Shown: positions 36,195 through 44,889 of the stretch, piece after piece | Numbering within the stretch: position 1 is the first letter of the stretch | Layout of the letters: each line of letters begins with the position of its first letter | DNA from: Planomonospora parontospora | GTDB lineage: Bacteria > Actinomycetota > Actinomycetes > Streptosporangiales > Streptosporangiaceae | DNA length: 64,000 bases | Reading direction: 5' to 3' | Assembly: GCA_014647935.1 (NCBI GenBank) | Contig: BMQD01000006.1 | Span: 186,001-250,000 of the forward strand | Program-made: the position numbers and the translations under genes | Notes under the pieces: model-generated | The model's input: the letters and a program-made list of their open reading frames with translations, nothing else | Told to the model about the DNA's origin: nothing | Database searches by the model: none

Positions 36195-37036
36195 TCGAGG
36201 TGGTCGCGCCGGGGCCGTACGCCACGGTGCAGGATCTGGGCCGCCCCGGTTACGGGCATCTCGGGGTGCCCCGCTCCGGCGCCGCCGACGTGCCGAGCCT
36301 GCGGCTGGCCAACCGCCTGGTCGGCAACCCCGAGGGCGCCGCCGGGATCGAGCTGACCTTCGGCGGGGCCGTGCTGCGCTTCCGGGACGGCGCTTGGGCC
36401 GCGCTCACCGGCGCCGCCTGCCCGGTCGTCCTGCGGGGCGCTTCCGCCGGGATGTACGCGCCCTTCTGGGTCCCCGCGGGCGGCGAGCTCCGGGTGGGCG
36501 CCCCGATGACCGGTCTGCGGACCTACGTCGCGGTCCGGGGCGGCGTCGACGTCCCCCCGGTCCTGGGCAGCCGGTCGGCGGACTCGCTCTCCGGCCTCGG
36601 CCCGGACCCGCTCGCCCCGGGCCTGGTGCTGCCGGTGGGACCGTCCGCCGGTCTGCCGCCGATCGTCGTGGACGCCGCGCCCCCTCCCGGGGACGCACCC
36701 GGTGTCCTGCGGATCCTGCCCGGCCCCCGGGACGACTGGTTCACCCCGGGGGCGCTGGCCGCCCTGTGCGCGGAGCCGTACGAGGTGAGCCAGGACAGCA
36801 ACCGGGTCGGCGTGCGGCTGCTGGGCATCCCGCTGGAGCGCGCCCGGAGCGGGGAGCTGCCGAGCGAGGGCATGGTGGCGGGGGCCCTGCAGGTGCCGCC
36901 CGACGGGAGGCCGATCGTGTTCCTCGCCGACCACCCGCCGACCGGCGGTTATCCGGTGATCGCGGTTCTCGCCTCCGGCGATCTCGCGGCGGCCGCGCAG
37001 CTGCGCCCCGGCGACCGGGTCCGCTTCCGTCTCTGA
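36191..37036 (+). CDS. pxpC: 5-oxoprolinase subunit C (KipA family, biotin-dependent-carboxylase-like)
   Basis: This 281-residue protein starts [46 protein letters not shown], the family opening. It contains [47 protein letters not shown] and [20 protein letters not shown]. It is the second half of the ATP-dependent 5-oxoprolinase core with PxpB. The ATG lacks a good ribosome site, so translation probably depends on coupling through the 16-codon ORF. Its last ten codons and stop lie inside the first unit of a 40-base tandem repeat. Confidence 0.93.
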   Translation: [281 protein letters not shown]

Positions 37037-37133
37037 CGGCTCCCGCCCCGGCGACCGGGTCCGCTTCCGTCTCTGACGGCTCCCGCCCCGGCGACCGGGT
37101 CCGCTTCCGTCTCTGACGGCTCCCGCCCCGGCG
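37004..37133 (+). repeat. 40-base tandem repeat, 3.25 copies, over the pxpC 3' end
   Basis: Units at 37004-37043, 37044-37083 and 37084-37123 are identical; ten more bases match at 37124-37133. The first unit contains the last ten pxpC codons and its TGA, so the coding end and stop have been copied twice downstream. Confidence 0.95.
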
Positions 37134-37181
37134 GCCGCCGTCCGTACTGTCACCTGGTTCCGTTATGTCCGAAAACCCTTT

Positions 37182-37198
37182 ATCGTCATAGTGACGAT
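37182..37198. promoter_or_regulatory. Palindromic operator candidate of pnuC-nadR
   Basis: ATCGTCA-TAG-TGACGAT is a perfect 7+3+7 palindrome, placed 12 bases before the pnuC ATG and just before its AAGGAG site. Its position suggests repression of NAD-salvage genes by a cofactor-sensing regulator. The regulator gene is not in the window. Confidence 0.55.
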
Positions 37199-37210
37199 TA
37201 AGGAGACGGC

Positions 37211-37852
37211 ATGACGCTCGCAGAATTCCTCGACCCCCTCCTCCAACCCGTGTTCACCATCGCCGGAGCCCCGACCAGCCGGGCCGAGCTCCTGGGCTTC
37301 GCCACCGGGATCCTCACGGTCTGGCTGGTGGCCCGCCAGAACATCTGGAACTGGCCGATCGGCGTCGTCAACGTGATCCTGCTCGGGCTGGTCTTCCTCG
37401 CCGTCGGTCTCTACGCCGACGCCGCCCTGCAGGTCGTCTATGTCGCGCTCGGCCTGTACGGCTGGTGGCAGTGGCGGTACGGCGGGGAGGGCCGGACCGC
37501 GCCGGCGGTCCGGCCGACCGGGCGCGCCGAGTGGGCGGCGCTGGCCGGCTGCGGCGTCGCCACCGCCGCGGCGCTCACCTTCGCCCTCGCCGCCTGGACC
37601 GACTCGACGGTGCCCTTCTGGGACGCCCTGACCACCGCGCTGTCCCTGATGGCCACCTACGGGCAGACCCGCAAGCTGGTGGAGTCGTGGTGGCTGTGGA
37701 TCGCGGCCGACCTGGTCTACATCCCGCTCTACGCCTACAAGGGCCTCTACCTCACCAGCGCCCTCTACGTCGTCTTCCTCGCCCTCTGCGTCTCGGGGCT
37801 GCTGGCCTGGCGCAGGGCCCTCCCCGCCCGGCCCGTCCCGGTGGCGGCATGA
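37211..37852 (+). CDS. pnuC: Nicotinamide riboside transporter PnuC
   Basis: This 213-residue membrane protein has about seven helices. The family motifs are visible: ARQNIWNWPIGVVNVILLGLVFLAVGLYADAALQVVYVALGLYGWWQWRYGG (WNWPIG and the aromatic substrate path LYGWWQW) and LVESWWLWIAADLVYIPLYAYKGLYLTSALYVVFL. It brings nicotinamide riboside across the cytoplasmic membrane by facilitated diffusion; the kinase-like NadR encoded next traps it. ATG start after AAGGAG. The stop overlaps nadR (ATGA at 37849-37852). A palindrome lies directly upstream. Confidence 0.94.
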   Translation: MTLAEFLDPLLQPVFTIAGAPTSRAELLGFATGILTVWLVARQNIWNWPIGVVNVILLGLVFLAVGLYADAALQVVYVALGLYGWWQWRYGGEGRTAPAVRPTGRAEWAALAGCGVATAAALTFALAAWTDSTVPFWDALTTALSLMATYGQTRKLVESWWLWIAADLVYIPLYAYKGLYLTSALYVVFLALCVSGLLAWRRALPARPVPVAA

Positions 37853-38955
37853 ACGCCGGCCTGCCCCGTTTCGCCCACGGCCTGGTGATCGGCAAGTTCT
37901 ACCCGCCCCACGCGGGCCACCACCACCTGATCGACACCGCGGCGGAGCGGTGCGCCCGGCTGAGCGTGGTGGTCGCCGCCTCGACCGCGGAGAGCGTCCC
38001 GCTGGCGCTGCGCGCGGCCTGGCTGCGCGAGGCGCACCTGCAGCCCGGGGTGACGATCGCCCCGGTGGTCGACGACGTCGAGATCGACTACGACGATCCG
38101 GAGGTCTGGTCGGCGCACGTCGAGGTGTTCCGGCACGCGCTCGCCCTGGCGCACGGGGAGGTCCCGGCCGTCGACGCCGTCTTCTCCTCCGAGGAGTACG
38201 GTCCGGAGCTGGCCCGCCGGCTCGGCGCCGTCCACGTCGGCGTCGACCCCGGCCGGGAGCGCTTCCCCGTGAGCGGGACGACGGTCCGCTCCGACCCCGT
38301 CTCGTGCTGGCGGTGGCTCTCCCCCGCGGTCCGCGGCCACCTGGCCCGCCGCGTCGTGGTCGTCGGCGCGGAGTCCAGCGGGACCACCACCCTGGCCAGG
38401 GCGCTGGCGGCCCACTACGCCGCCCGGGGCGGGCCGTGGGCGGGGACCCGGTGGGTGCCCGAGTACGGCAGGACGTACTGCGAGGAGAAGCTCGCCCTGG
38501 CACGGCGCCGGGCCAAGGCCGCCGGGCTGCCCGAGCCGTGGCTCGACGGCCTGGAGTGGGAGTCTGCGGAGTTCGCGCTGATCGCCGAGCGGCAACTGCT
38601 CTGGGAGGACGCCGCCGCCCGCGCCGGATCCCCGCTGCTGGTGTGCGACACCGACGCGTTCGCCACCTCGTTGTGGCACGAGCGCTACCTGAGCTCGCCC
38701 GGCGCCGTGCACCCGCGGGCCCGGCACGACCTGTGGATCCACACCTCGGTGGAGGGCGTGCCGTTCGAGCAGGACGGGTGGCGGGACGGCGAGGCGGTCC
38801 GGCACCGGATGGACCTGCGCTTCCGCGAGGAACTGGCCGCGCGCGGGCTGCCGCACCTGGTGGTCTCCGGACCGCCGCGCGCACGGCTGGAGCAGGCCGT
38901 CGAGGCGGTCGACGGCCTGCTCGCACGGGGATGGGACTTCGCCCCGCCGCCGTGA
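37849..38955 (+). CDS. nadR: NadR-type NMN adenylyltransferase / ribosylnicotinamide kinase
   Basis: This 368-residue protein has an N-terminal nucleotidyltransferase domain (about 8-165) with IGKFYPPHAGHHHLI (HxGH) and the ISTGSAT-like VSGTTVRSDP. The C-terminal P-loop kinase domain (about 170-360) contains VVVGAESSGTTTLARAL, WVPEYGRTYCEEKL and LLVCDTDAFATSLWHERYL. It would phosphorylate nicotinamide riboside and adenylate NMN to NAD. The Walker A lysine position holds Thr (GTTT instead of GKST), which is odd for a kinase. It is coupled to pnuC by ATGA. No N-terminal DNA-binding domain is present, so this NadR should be an enzyme, not a repressor. Confidence 0.92.
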   Translation: MNAGLPRFAHGLVIGKFYPPHAGHHHLIDTAAERCARLSVVVAASTAESVPLALRAAWLREAHLQPGVTIAPVVDDVEIDYDDPEVWSAHVEVFRHALALAHGEVPAVDAVFSSEEYGPELARRLGAVHVGVDPGRERFPVSGTTVRSDPVSCWRWLSPAVRGHLARRVVVVGAESSGTTTLARALAAHYAARGGPWAGTRWVPEYGRTYCEEKLALARRRAKAAGLPEPWLDGLEWESAEFALIAERQLLWEDAAARAGSPLLVCDTDAFATSLWHERYLSSPGAVHPRARHDLWIHTSVEGVPFEQDGWRDGEAVRHRMDLRFREELAARGLPHLVVSGPPRARLEQAVEAVDGLLARGWDFAPPP

Positions 38956-38990
38956 GGGGCCGCCGTGAGGGGCCGCCGTGAGGGGCCGCC
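38952..38990 (+). repeat. 13-base tandem repeat, three copies, over the nadR stop
   Basis: GTGAGGGGCCGCC is repeated perfectly at 38952-38964, 38965-38977 and 38978-38990. The first copy contains the nadR TGA (38953-38955). Confidence 0.95.
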
Positions 38991-39004
38991 TGGAGCGCGT
39001 GGTG

Positions 39005-40096
39005 CTATCGGTTCAGCAGGGCCTTCACCCGCTCGGTCTCGGCGGCGAGGGCGGCGGCCGGGACGTCCTCGAACAGCTCCACGATGACCTCGCCGTTCTT
39101 CGTCTCCCAGACGCCCGCCACCCGGCCCCGGTGGACCACCACCGGGGAGATCCAGCCGGCCGCGCGGCTGACCTTCGCCCTGGCCTCCCGGGGCAGGAGC
39201 GGTTCGAGGTCGCGGGGGGCGCCGAGAATGTACTGATCGAAGCCGGGGAGCAGGTGCACGCCCCCGGCGGGCGGGGTCGCGGCCAGTTCGTCGAGGTGCT
39301 CGGCGAGCAGGACCATGGGACGGCCCTCGACCTCCACCTCGGCCAGCTCCGGGGCGAGGTCGCGGAACCAGCCGCGCAGGGCGGCCTTGCGGGCTCCGCC
39401 CCGGTAGAGCCAGGTGTCGAAGGTCTCCGGCGTACCCGGGCCGTGAGCGCCGAGGAAGGAACGCACCAGGACCGCGCCGCCCTCCTCCGGGGAGGGGAGC
39501 GCGGCGGGCCAGCCGGGCACGTGGTCGCGGGGGGAGGCGAAGGTCACCCTGCCCTCCCGCGGCGGCCCGTAGCAGAGCTCGCCGAGGAAGCTGAGCGGCT
39601 TGAGCAGCGCGCCCCACCCCGAGGTGAGCGCCTCCGCCAGGTGGCCGTCACCGGTGATCCCGATGACGGCCTCGACCAGCTCCTCGCGGGTGAGGGTCCG
39701 GCCCTCGAGCGCCTTCGGGACCGCGTCGAGGATCGCGGCCGTCTCCGCCGCGGTGACCCCGTGACCGCGCTGCCAGGACCCCTTGTCCCAGTGCCGGAAC
39801 GAGCCTAGGACCGCGGCGTGGGCGGGCAGCTCGGCGGCGGGGACCAGGTGGAGCGTGCCGCGCGCCGTCCAGGTCTTGACCAGCGTGCGGTCGCGCCACA
39901 GGGCCTCGTCGATCTCGCCGCGCCGCGGGTCCGCCCGCCGTACGGCGACGGCGAGCTCGGCCGAGGACGCCACCTGGGCCTGCACCCCGCTCAGCCGCCG
40001 GACCACCGACACCGCGTCCGGCCCGGCCGCCGGGTCGACGAACTGCCGTCTCAACCGCCACGCGAGCACCTGCGGCCAGGACACCTGAAGAGTCAT
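39005..40096 (-). CDS. AlkZ-like winged-helix DNA glycosylase (HTH_42 family)
   Basis: This 363-residue protein begins MTLQVSWPQVLAWRLRRQFVDP. It has the GVQAQVASSAELAVAVR segment with Gln39 and Gln41, matching the QxQ catalytic motif of the AlkZ (interstrand crosslink glycosylase) superfamily, then LVKTWTARGTLHLVPAAELPAH. The body carries winged-helix repeats; the C-terminal part has LLPGFDQYILG and WISPVVVHRGRVAGVW, also typical. In antibiotic producers such enzymes remove alkylated bases; in others they are general repair or unknown. ATG at 40096 has no strong ribosome site. Family is firm; lesion specificity is not known. Confidence 0.88.
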   Translation of the reverse strand: MTLQVSWPQVLAWRLRRQFVDPAAGPDAVSVVRRLSGVQAQVASSAELAVAVRRADPRRGEIDEALWRDRTLVKTWTARGTLHLVPAAELPAHAAVLGSFRHWDKGSWQRGHGVTAAETAAILDAVPKALEGRTLTREELVEAVIGITGDGHLAEALTSGWGALLKPLSFLGELCYGPPREGRVTFASPRDHVPGWPAALPSPEEGGAVLVRSFLGAHGPGTPETFDTWLYRGGARKAALRGWFRDLAPELAEVEVEGRPMVLLAEHLDELAATPPAGGVHLLPGFDQYILGAPRDLEPLLPREARAKVSRAAGWISPVVVHRGRVAGVWETKNGEVIVELFEDVPAAALAAETERVKALLNR

Positions 40097-40149
40097 AGAT
40101 CATTTCTACACCCGGGCGCCGACGACACCGGGCCGCGGAGGCGCCGGGG

Positions 40150-41871
40150 TCACTCGGTGAAGCCGATGTCCTGGTATCTCAGGTCGTAGAAGCCGCGGGC
40201 GCCCAGGTTGGCGAGGGTCTTCTTGGCCGCGACGTTCTGCGGGCGCTGGTAGAGCGGGAGCACGTTGACCGCCTGCCAGATCAGTTTGTCGGCGGCGTTG
40301 GCCTTGGCGATCGCCTCGGCCGGGTCCAGCTCGGCGGTGGCGGCGTTCATCGCGGCGTCGATCTCCTTGGAGCCGATGCGGCCGAGGTTGGCGTTCCACT
40401 GCAGCTCGCCCTTGGAGTCCTTGGCGGCGTTGGCGTACTGGCCGTAGCCGCTGGAGACCGGGAAGGGCGTGCCGACGTAGGAGAAAGCGGTGATGTCGTA
40501 GTTGCCGGGGATGATGTATTTGGTGAAGTAGTCGTCGCTGGGCACCGACTGGAGGGTGACCTTGACGCCGATCTTGGACAGCATGTTCTGCGTCAGCTCG
40601 GCCTCGGACTTGGTGAGCTGCAGGCCGGACGGGGCGACGAAGCGCAGGTTCAGCTCCTTGCCGTCCTTCTTGCGGACCTGGCCGGAGAGCTTCCAGCCGG
40701 CCGCGTCGAGCAGCTGCTTGGCCTTCTCGGGGTCGTGGGCCCCGAGCTCCCCGGCGTTGTCCTGGTAGCCGCCCTGGGTGTTCATGAAGAAGTGGTTGTT
40801 CAGCAGGACGATCGGCCAGTCCAGGCCCTGCAGGTCGGACTGGGCGATGACCTGCCGGTCGACGCCCATCGCGACGGCCTGGCGGACCTTCACGTCGGAG
40901 AGCACCGCGCTCTCGCCGTTCATCGTCAGGTGCCGGAAGTCGGGACCGGCCGCCTGCCGTACGACCGCGTTCGCGGTGCCCTTGGCCCGCGCGTAGTCCG
41001 GAGCGGAGGGCCCGACGTCGAAGGTGTCCAGCTCGCCGTTGCTGAAGGCGCCGACCAGTGCGTCGCTCTCCAGCGCCCGGAAGACGATCTGGTCCAGCTT
41101 GGCCCTGTCGCCCCACCAGGCGTCGTCGCGGTTGATCGTGATGGTCTTGGCCGTCTGGTCGAACGCGCCGAACTTGAACGGGCCCGCGGTCACCGGCATC
41201 TTGTTCACCCAGGCGTTGTTGAAGGCGTCGGGGCTGCCGTTGGTGCTCCTGGGGTAGAGCGGGATGAACAGCGACTGCCAGTCGCCGAAGGGCTTGGCGA
41301 AGGTGATGACGACCTCATGGTCGCTCCCGCCCTTCTTCACGCTCTCGATGTCCTGGTATCCGGTGGTGGTGGCGACCCGGTAGTCGGCGTTCCTGCCGTT
41401 CATCGCCTTCCACTGGGCCTCGTAGTCCTGCCAGGTGACGGCCTTGCCGTCGGACCACCTGGCCTTCGGGTTGAGCGTCAGCGTGACGACCTGCTTGGGG
41501 GTGGTCGCCGTGACCTTCGCGGCGGTGACGTAGTCGGGGCTGACCGAGATCTGGCCCTTCTCGTTCGAGCGGAAGGCCGAGGGCAGGAGCGCGTCGGTGA
41601 CCTTCTTGACCATCGCGAGGTTGCCGTCGACGTGGTTGAGGTTCCAGTTGGTCGGATACTCGTTGAGGCCCCAGCGGAGCAGCCCGCCGTCCTTGACCTG
41701 GTCGCGCGCGACCGGGTTGATGTCGTAGGCCTTGACCGAGGACGCGGGGGCGCCCGGTGACGCCCCGCTCTGCCCTCCCCCGCCGGGCCCGGTCTGCCCG
41801 CAGCCGGCCAGAGCCGGTGTGCACGCCACGGTCAGGGCGGCGGCGAGCACGCCCATGCGCCGGACAATCAT
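40150..41871 (-). CDS. Oligopeptide ABC transporter substrate-binding lipoprotein
   Basis: This 573-residue protein starts MIVRRMGVLAAALTVACTPALAGCGQ: signal sequence with an LAGC lipobox (Cys24). The SBP_bac_5 domain follows (LLRWGLNEYPTNWNLNHVDGN, VTLTLNPKARWSDGKAVTWQDYEAQWKAM, VKVRQAVAMGVDRQVIAQSDL). It captures a peptide-like solute outside the membrane and delivers it to the permeases encoded in the same operon. It is the last gene: permease, permease, fused ATPase, binding protein. An AGGAGG site precedes tandem GTG-ATG codons; the ATG at 41871 has better spacing. The solute is unknown. Confidence 0.92.
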   Translation of the reverse strand: MIVRRMGVLAAALTVACTPALAGCGQTGPGGGGQSGASPGAPASSVKAYDINPVARDQVKDGGLLRWGLNEYPTNWNLNHVDGNLAMVKKVTDALLPSAFRSNEKGQISVSPDYVTAAKVTATTPKQVVTLTLNPKARWSDGKAVTWQDYEAQWKAMNGRNADYRVATTTGYQDIESVKKGGSDHEVVITFAKPFGDWQSLFIPLYPRSTNGSPDAFNNAWVNKMPVTAGPFKFGAFDQTAKTITINRDDAWWGDRAKLDQIVFRALESDALVGAFSNGELDTFDVGPSAPDYARAKGTANAVVRQAAGPDFRHLTMNGESAVLSDVKVRQAVAMGVDRQVIAQSDLQGLDWPIVLLNNHFFMNTQGGYQDNAGELGAHDPEKAKQLLDAAGWKLSGQVRKKDGKELNLRFVAPSGLQLTKSEAELTQNMLSKIGVKVTLQSVPSDDYFTKYIIPGNYDITAFSYVGTPFPVSSGYGQYANAAKDSKGELQWNANLGRIGSKEIDAAMNAATAELDPAEAIAKANAADKLIWQAVNVLPLYQRPQNVAAKKTLANLGARGFYDLRYQDIGFTE

Positions 41872-41887
41872 CACGGTTCCTCCTGGT

Positions 41888-43984
41888 TCATACGACTTTG
41901 ATCTTCTCGGCGTAGTGACACGCGGCGCCCTGGTCCTCGTCCAGCACCCGGATCACGGGTTCCTCGTCCACGCACCGCTCCCGCTCCCCGTCGGACAGCA
42001 CGTCGCGGAACTTCGGGCAGCGGGTGCGGAACCGGCAGCCCGAGGGCGGGGCGGCCGGGCTCGGCAGGTCCCCTTCGAGCAGGATCCGGGTCCGGGAGCG
42101 CTCCTTCTCCGGGTCGGGCAGCGGGATCGCCGAGAGCAGCGCCTGGGTGTAGGGATGCATGGGGGTGTCGTAGACCCGGTCCACCTGGCCGATCTCGGCG
42201 ATCTTCCCGAGGTACATGACCGCGATCCGGTCGGCGATGTGCCGGACCACCGACAGGTCGTGCGCGACGAACAGGTAGGACAGCCCGAGCCGGGCCTTCA
42301 GGTCCTCCAGCAGGTTGATCACGCCCGCCTGGATGGAGACGTCCAGCGCCGAGACCGGCTCGTCCAGCACGATCAGCTTCGGTTCCAGCGCCAGGGCGCG
42401 GGCGATGCCGATGCGCTGGCGCTGGCCGCCGGAGAAGTCCTGCGGGTAGCGGGCCGCGTGCTGCTGGTCCAGTCCGACCAGCAGCAGCAGTTCCCGCACG
42501 CGGGGCCCCGGATCCCCGACCCCGTGCGTGCGCAGCGGCTCGGCGAGGATGTCGTGGACGGTCATCCTCGGGTCCAGCGAGGCCAGCGGGTCCTGGAAGA
42601 CCACCTGCATGTCGCGGCGGACGGCCATCCGGTCGCGGGAGGTCATCGCGGCGGTGTCGCGTCCCAGCACCGTGATGGTGCCGCGCTGGGGTCTGGCCAG
42701 CTCCAGGATCTCCATCAGCGTCGTCGTCTTGCCGCAGCCCGACTCGCCCACCAGGCCGAGCGTCTCGCCCTCGCGGATGTCGAAGCCGATGCCGTCCACG
42801 GCGTACACCGTGCCGACCCGGCGCTTGAAGACCGCCCCCTTCATCAGCGGGTAGTGGCGGATCAGGTCGTCCACCGCCAGGACCGTCCCGCGCTCGCCGC
42901 GCGGCGCCGGGAGGCGCCGCTCGCCGGCCCCGGCTCCCGGCGCGGCGGGACGGCCCGCCCTGCCGCCCCCGCTGGGGGCGTAGACCTCCCCGGGCCGTGT
43001 CCGCCCCTCCTCGATCTCCCCGGCGCGGATGCACGCGGCCCGCCGGTCGCCGGAGCCCACCGGTTCCAGCGGCGGCTCGGCCGCATCGCACTCGGGGACC
43101 ACCATCGGGCAGCGCGGCGCGAACGGGCAGCCCGGCGGGAGCGCGTCCGGCGACGGCGGGTTGCCCTCGATCGGGACCAGCCGCCGCCGTCCGCCCACGT
43201 CCAGCCGCGGGACCGAGCCGAGCAGGCCGATGGTGTACGGCATGCGCGGGCGGTAGTAGATGTCGTCGACCGGCCCGGTCTCGACGGGGCGCCCGGCGTA
43301 CATGACCAGGACCCGGTCGACGAACCCGGCCACCACCCCCAGGTCGTGCGTGATCATGGCGATCGCCGCGCCGGTCTCCCGCTGCGCGGTCTTGAGGACC
43401 TCCAGCACCTGCGCCTGGATGGTGACGTCGAGCGCGGTGGTCGGCTCGTCGCAGATGATCACGTCGGGGTCGTTGGCGATCGCCATCGCGATCACCGCCC
43501 GCTGGCGCATGCCCCCGGAGAACTCGTGCGGGAAGGCCCTGGCCCGCTGGGCCGGGTTGGGGATGCCGACCAGGTCGAGCAGCTCGACGGCCCGCCTGTC
43601 CGCGGCCTGCCTGCTCACGTCCTGGTGGATCCGGACGGCCTCGGCGATCTGGTCGCCGACCCGGTAGACCGGGGTGAGCGCGGAGAGCGGGTCCTGGAAG
43701 ACCATCGAGATCGTCTTGCCGCGGAAGGCGGTGAGCCGCTTCTCGCCCGCGCCCAGGATCTCGCGGCCCTTCAGCCGCACCGAGCCGGTGACCCGGGCGT
43801 GCGCGGGGAGCAGCCCCATCACGGCCAGCGAGGTCACCGACTTGCCCGAGCCGGACTCGCCGACGATGCCGAGCACCTCGCCGGGGTGGAGCGCGTAGCC
43901 GACCCCCCGCACCGCGTGCACCGCGCCCGGGCCGGAGCCGAAGGTGACGTCGAGGCCGGTGACCTCGAGGACGGGGTCGCTCAT
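41888..43984 (-). CDS. Fused double ATPase of an oligopeptide ABC transporter (DppD-DppF type)
   Basis: This 698-residue protein joins two complete ABC ATPases that are usually separate. The first (1-330) has Walker [10 protein letters not shown] (42-50), signature [15 protein letters not shown] and Walker [13 protein letters not shown], plus an oligopeptide C-terminal Cys motif ([14 protein letters not shown]). The second (about 370-698) has Walker [10 protein letters not shown] (about 411-419), signature [15 protein letters not shown], Walker [12 protein letters not shown] and a second Cys cluster ([22 protein letters not shown]). A Pro/Gly-rich linker of about 35 residues joins them. The start overlaps the permease stop (ATGA at 43981-43984). 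Confidence 0.93.
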   Translation of the reverse strand: MSDPVLEVTGLDVTFGSGPGAVHAVRGVGYALHPGEVLGIVGESGSGKSVTSLAVMGLLPAHARVTGSVRLKGREILGAGEKRLTAFRGKTISMVFQDPLSALTPVYRVGDQIAEAVRIHQDVSRQAADRRAVELLDLVGIPNPAQRARAFPHEFSGGMRQRAVIAMAIANDPDVIICDEPTTALDVTIQAQVLEVLKTAQRETGAAIAMITHDLGVVAGFVDRVLVMYAGRPVETGPVDDIYYRPRMPYTIGLLGSVPRLDVGGRRRLVPIEGNPPSPDALPPGCPFAPRCPMVVPECDAAEPPLEPVGSGDRRAACIRAGEIEEGRTRPGEVYAPSGGGRAGRPAAPGAGAGERRLPAPRGERGTVLAVDDLIRHYPLMKGAVFKRRVGTVYAVDGIGFDIREGETLGLVGESGCGKTTTLMEILELARPQRGTITVLGRDTAAMTSRDRMAVRRDMQVVFQDPLASLDPRMTVHDILAEPLRTHGVGDPGPRVRELLLLVGLDQQHAARYPQDFSGGQRQRIGIARALALEPKLIVLDEPVSALDVSIQAGVINLLEDLKARLGLSYLFVAHDLSVVRHIADRIAVMYLGKIAEIGQVDRVYDTPMHPYTQALLSAIPLPDPEKERSRTRILLEGDLPSPAAPPSGCRFRTRCPKFRDVLSDGERERCVDEEPVIRVLDEDQGAACHYAEKIKVV

Positions 43985-44889
43985 CGGTTCCTCTTCGCGG
44001 TGGGGTCGAAGGCGTCGCGCAGGGAGTCGCCGACCAGGTTCACCGCGAGCACGGTGACGACCAGCAGCCCGGCGCAGAACCAGAACGTCCAGGGGGCGTA
44101 GACCGCCGTCCTGGCGCCGTCGGCGATGAGGCTGCCCATGGAGACGTCCGGCGGCTGGATGCCGAAGCCGAAGTAGGACAGGGAGGTCTCGGTCAGGATC
44201 GCCGCGCTCACGTTCAGCGTGGCGTCCACGATCAGCAGGGACGACAGGTTGGGGATGACGTGCCGAAAGATGATCTTCATCGGGTGCACGCCCATGAACC
44301 TGGCGGCGTGGATGAACTCGCGCTCCTTGAGCGAGATGGTCATGCTCCGCACGATCTTCGAGGTGACCATCCACAGGAACAGCGCCAGCATCAGCACGAA
44401 CAGCAGCCACTGGCCCTCGGCGAAGAGCGGCGACATGATCGCCAGGATGAGGAAGGCCGGGAGCACGAGCAGCAGGTCGGTGACCCACATCAGCGTGCGG
44501 TCGGTCCAGCCGAGGAAGTAGCCCGCGAAGGCGCCCACCACCGCCGCCAGCCCGGTGCCGACCACCGCGGCGAGCAGCCCGACGATCAGCGACTTCTGCA
44601 TGCCGCGCAGCGTGACGGCGTACACGTCGGCGCCGGTCTGCAGGGTGCCCCACCAGTGCTCGGCCGAGGGCGGCGCCAGGAAGGCCGTGAAGTCCTTGTC
44701 TGTGTAGCCCCACTTGCTCAGGTGCGGCCCCGCGAACGCGAGCAGGAACATCGCCGTCAGCAGCGCGAACCCGATCCGTCCCTGCCCCGAGCGGAAGAAC
44801 CGCCCCGCGACCACCCGCAGGCGCGAAGGGGTCCCGATCCGCCCGACGCCCGCCAGTTCCTCGGCGTGCTCCTCGTCGGCGATGCTCAT
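43981..44889 (-). CDS. Oligopeptide ABC transporter permease, DppC type
   Basis: This 302-residue membrane protein begins with a cytoplasmic tail and an N-terminal helix ([21 protein letters not shown]). Its TM domain contains the inner-membrane permease loop [27 protein letters not shown] (EAA motif) that docks on the ATPase, and [17 protein letters not shown] at the C-terminus, typical of DppC/OppC. The stop overlaps the ATPase start. ATG at 44889 directly follows the stop codon of the preceding permease. It forms the channel with the DppB-type partner. Confidence 0.93.
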   Translation of the reverse strand: MSIADEEHAEELAGVGRIGTPSRLRVVAGRFFRSGQGRIGFALLTAMFLLAFAGPHLSKWGYTDKDFTAFLAPPSAEHWWGTLQTGADVYAVTLRGMQKSLIVGLLAAVVGTGLAAVVGAFAGYFLGWTDRTLMWVTDLLLVLPAFLILAIMSPLFAEGQWLLFVLMLALFLWMVTSKIVRSMTISLKEREFIHAARFMGVHPMKIIFRHVIPNLSSLLIVDATLNVSAAILTETSLSYFGFGIQPPDVSMGSLIADGARTAVYAPWTFWFCAGLLVVTVLAVNLVGDSLRDAFDPTAKRNR

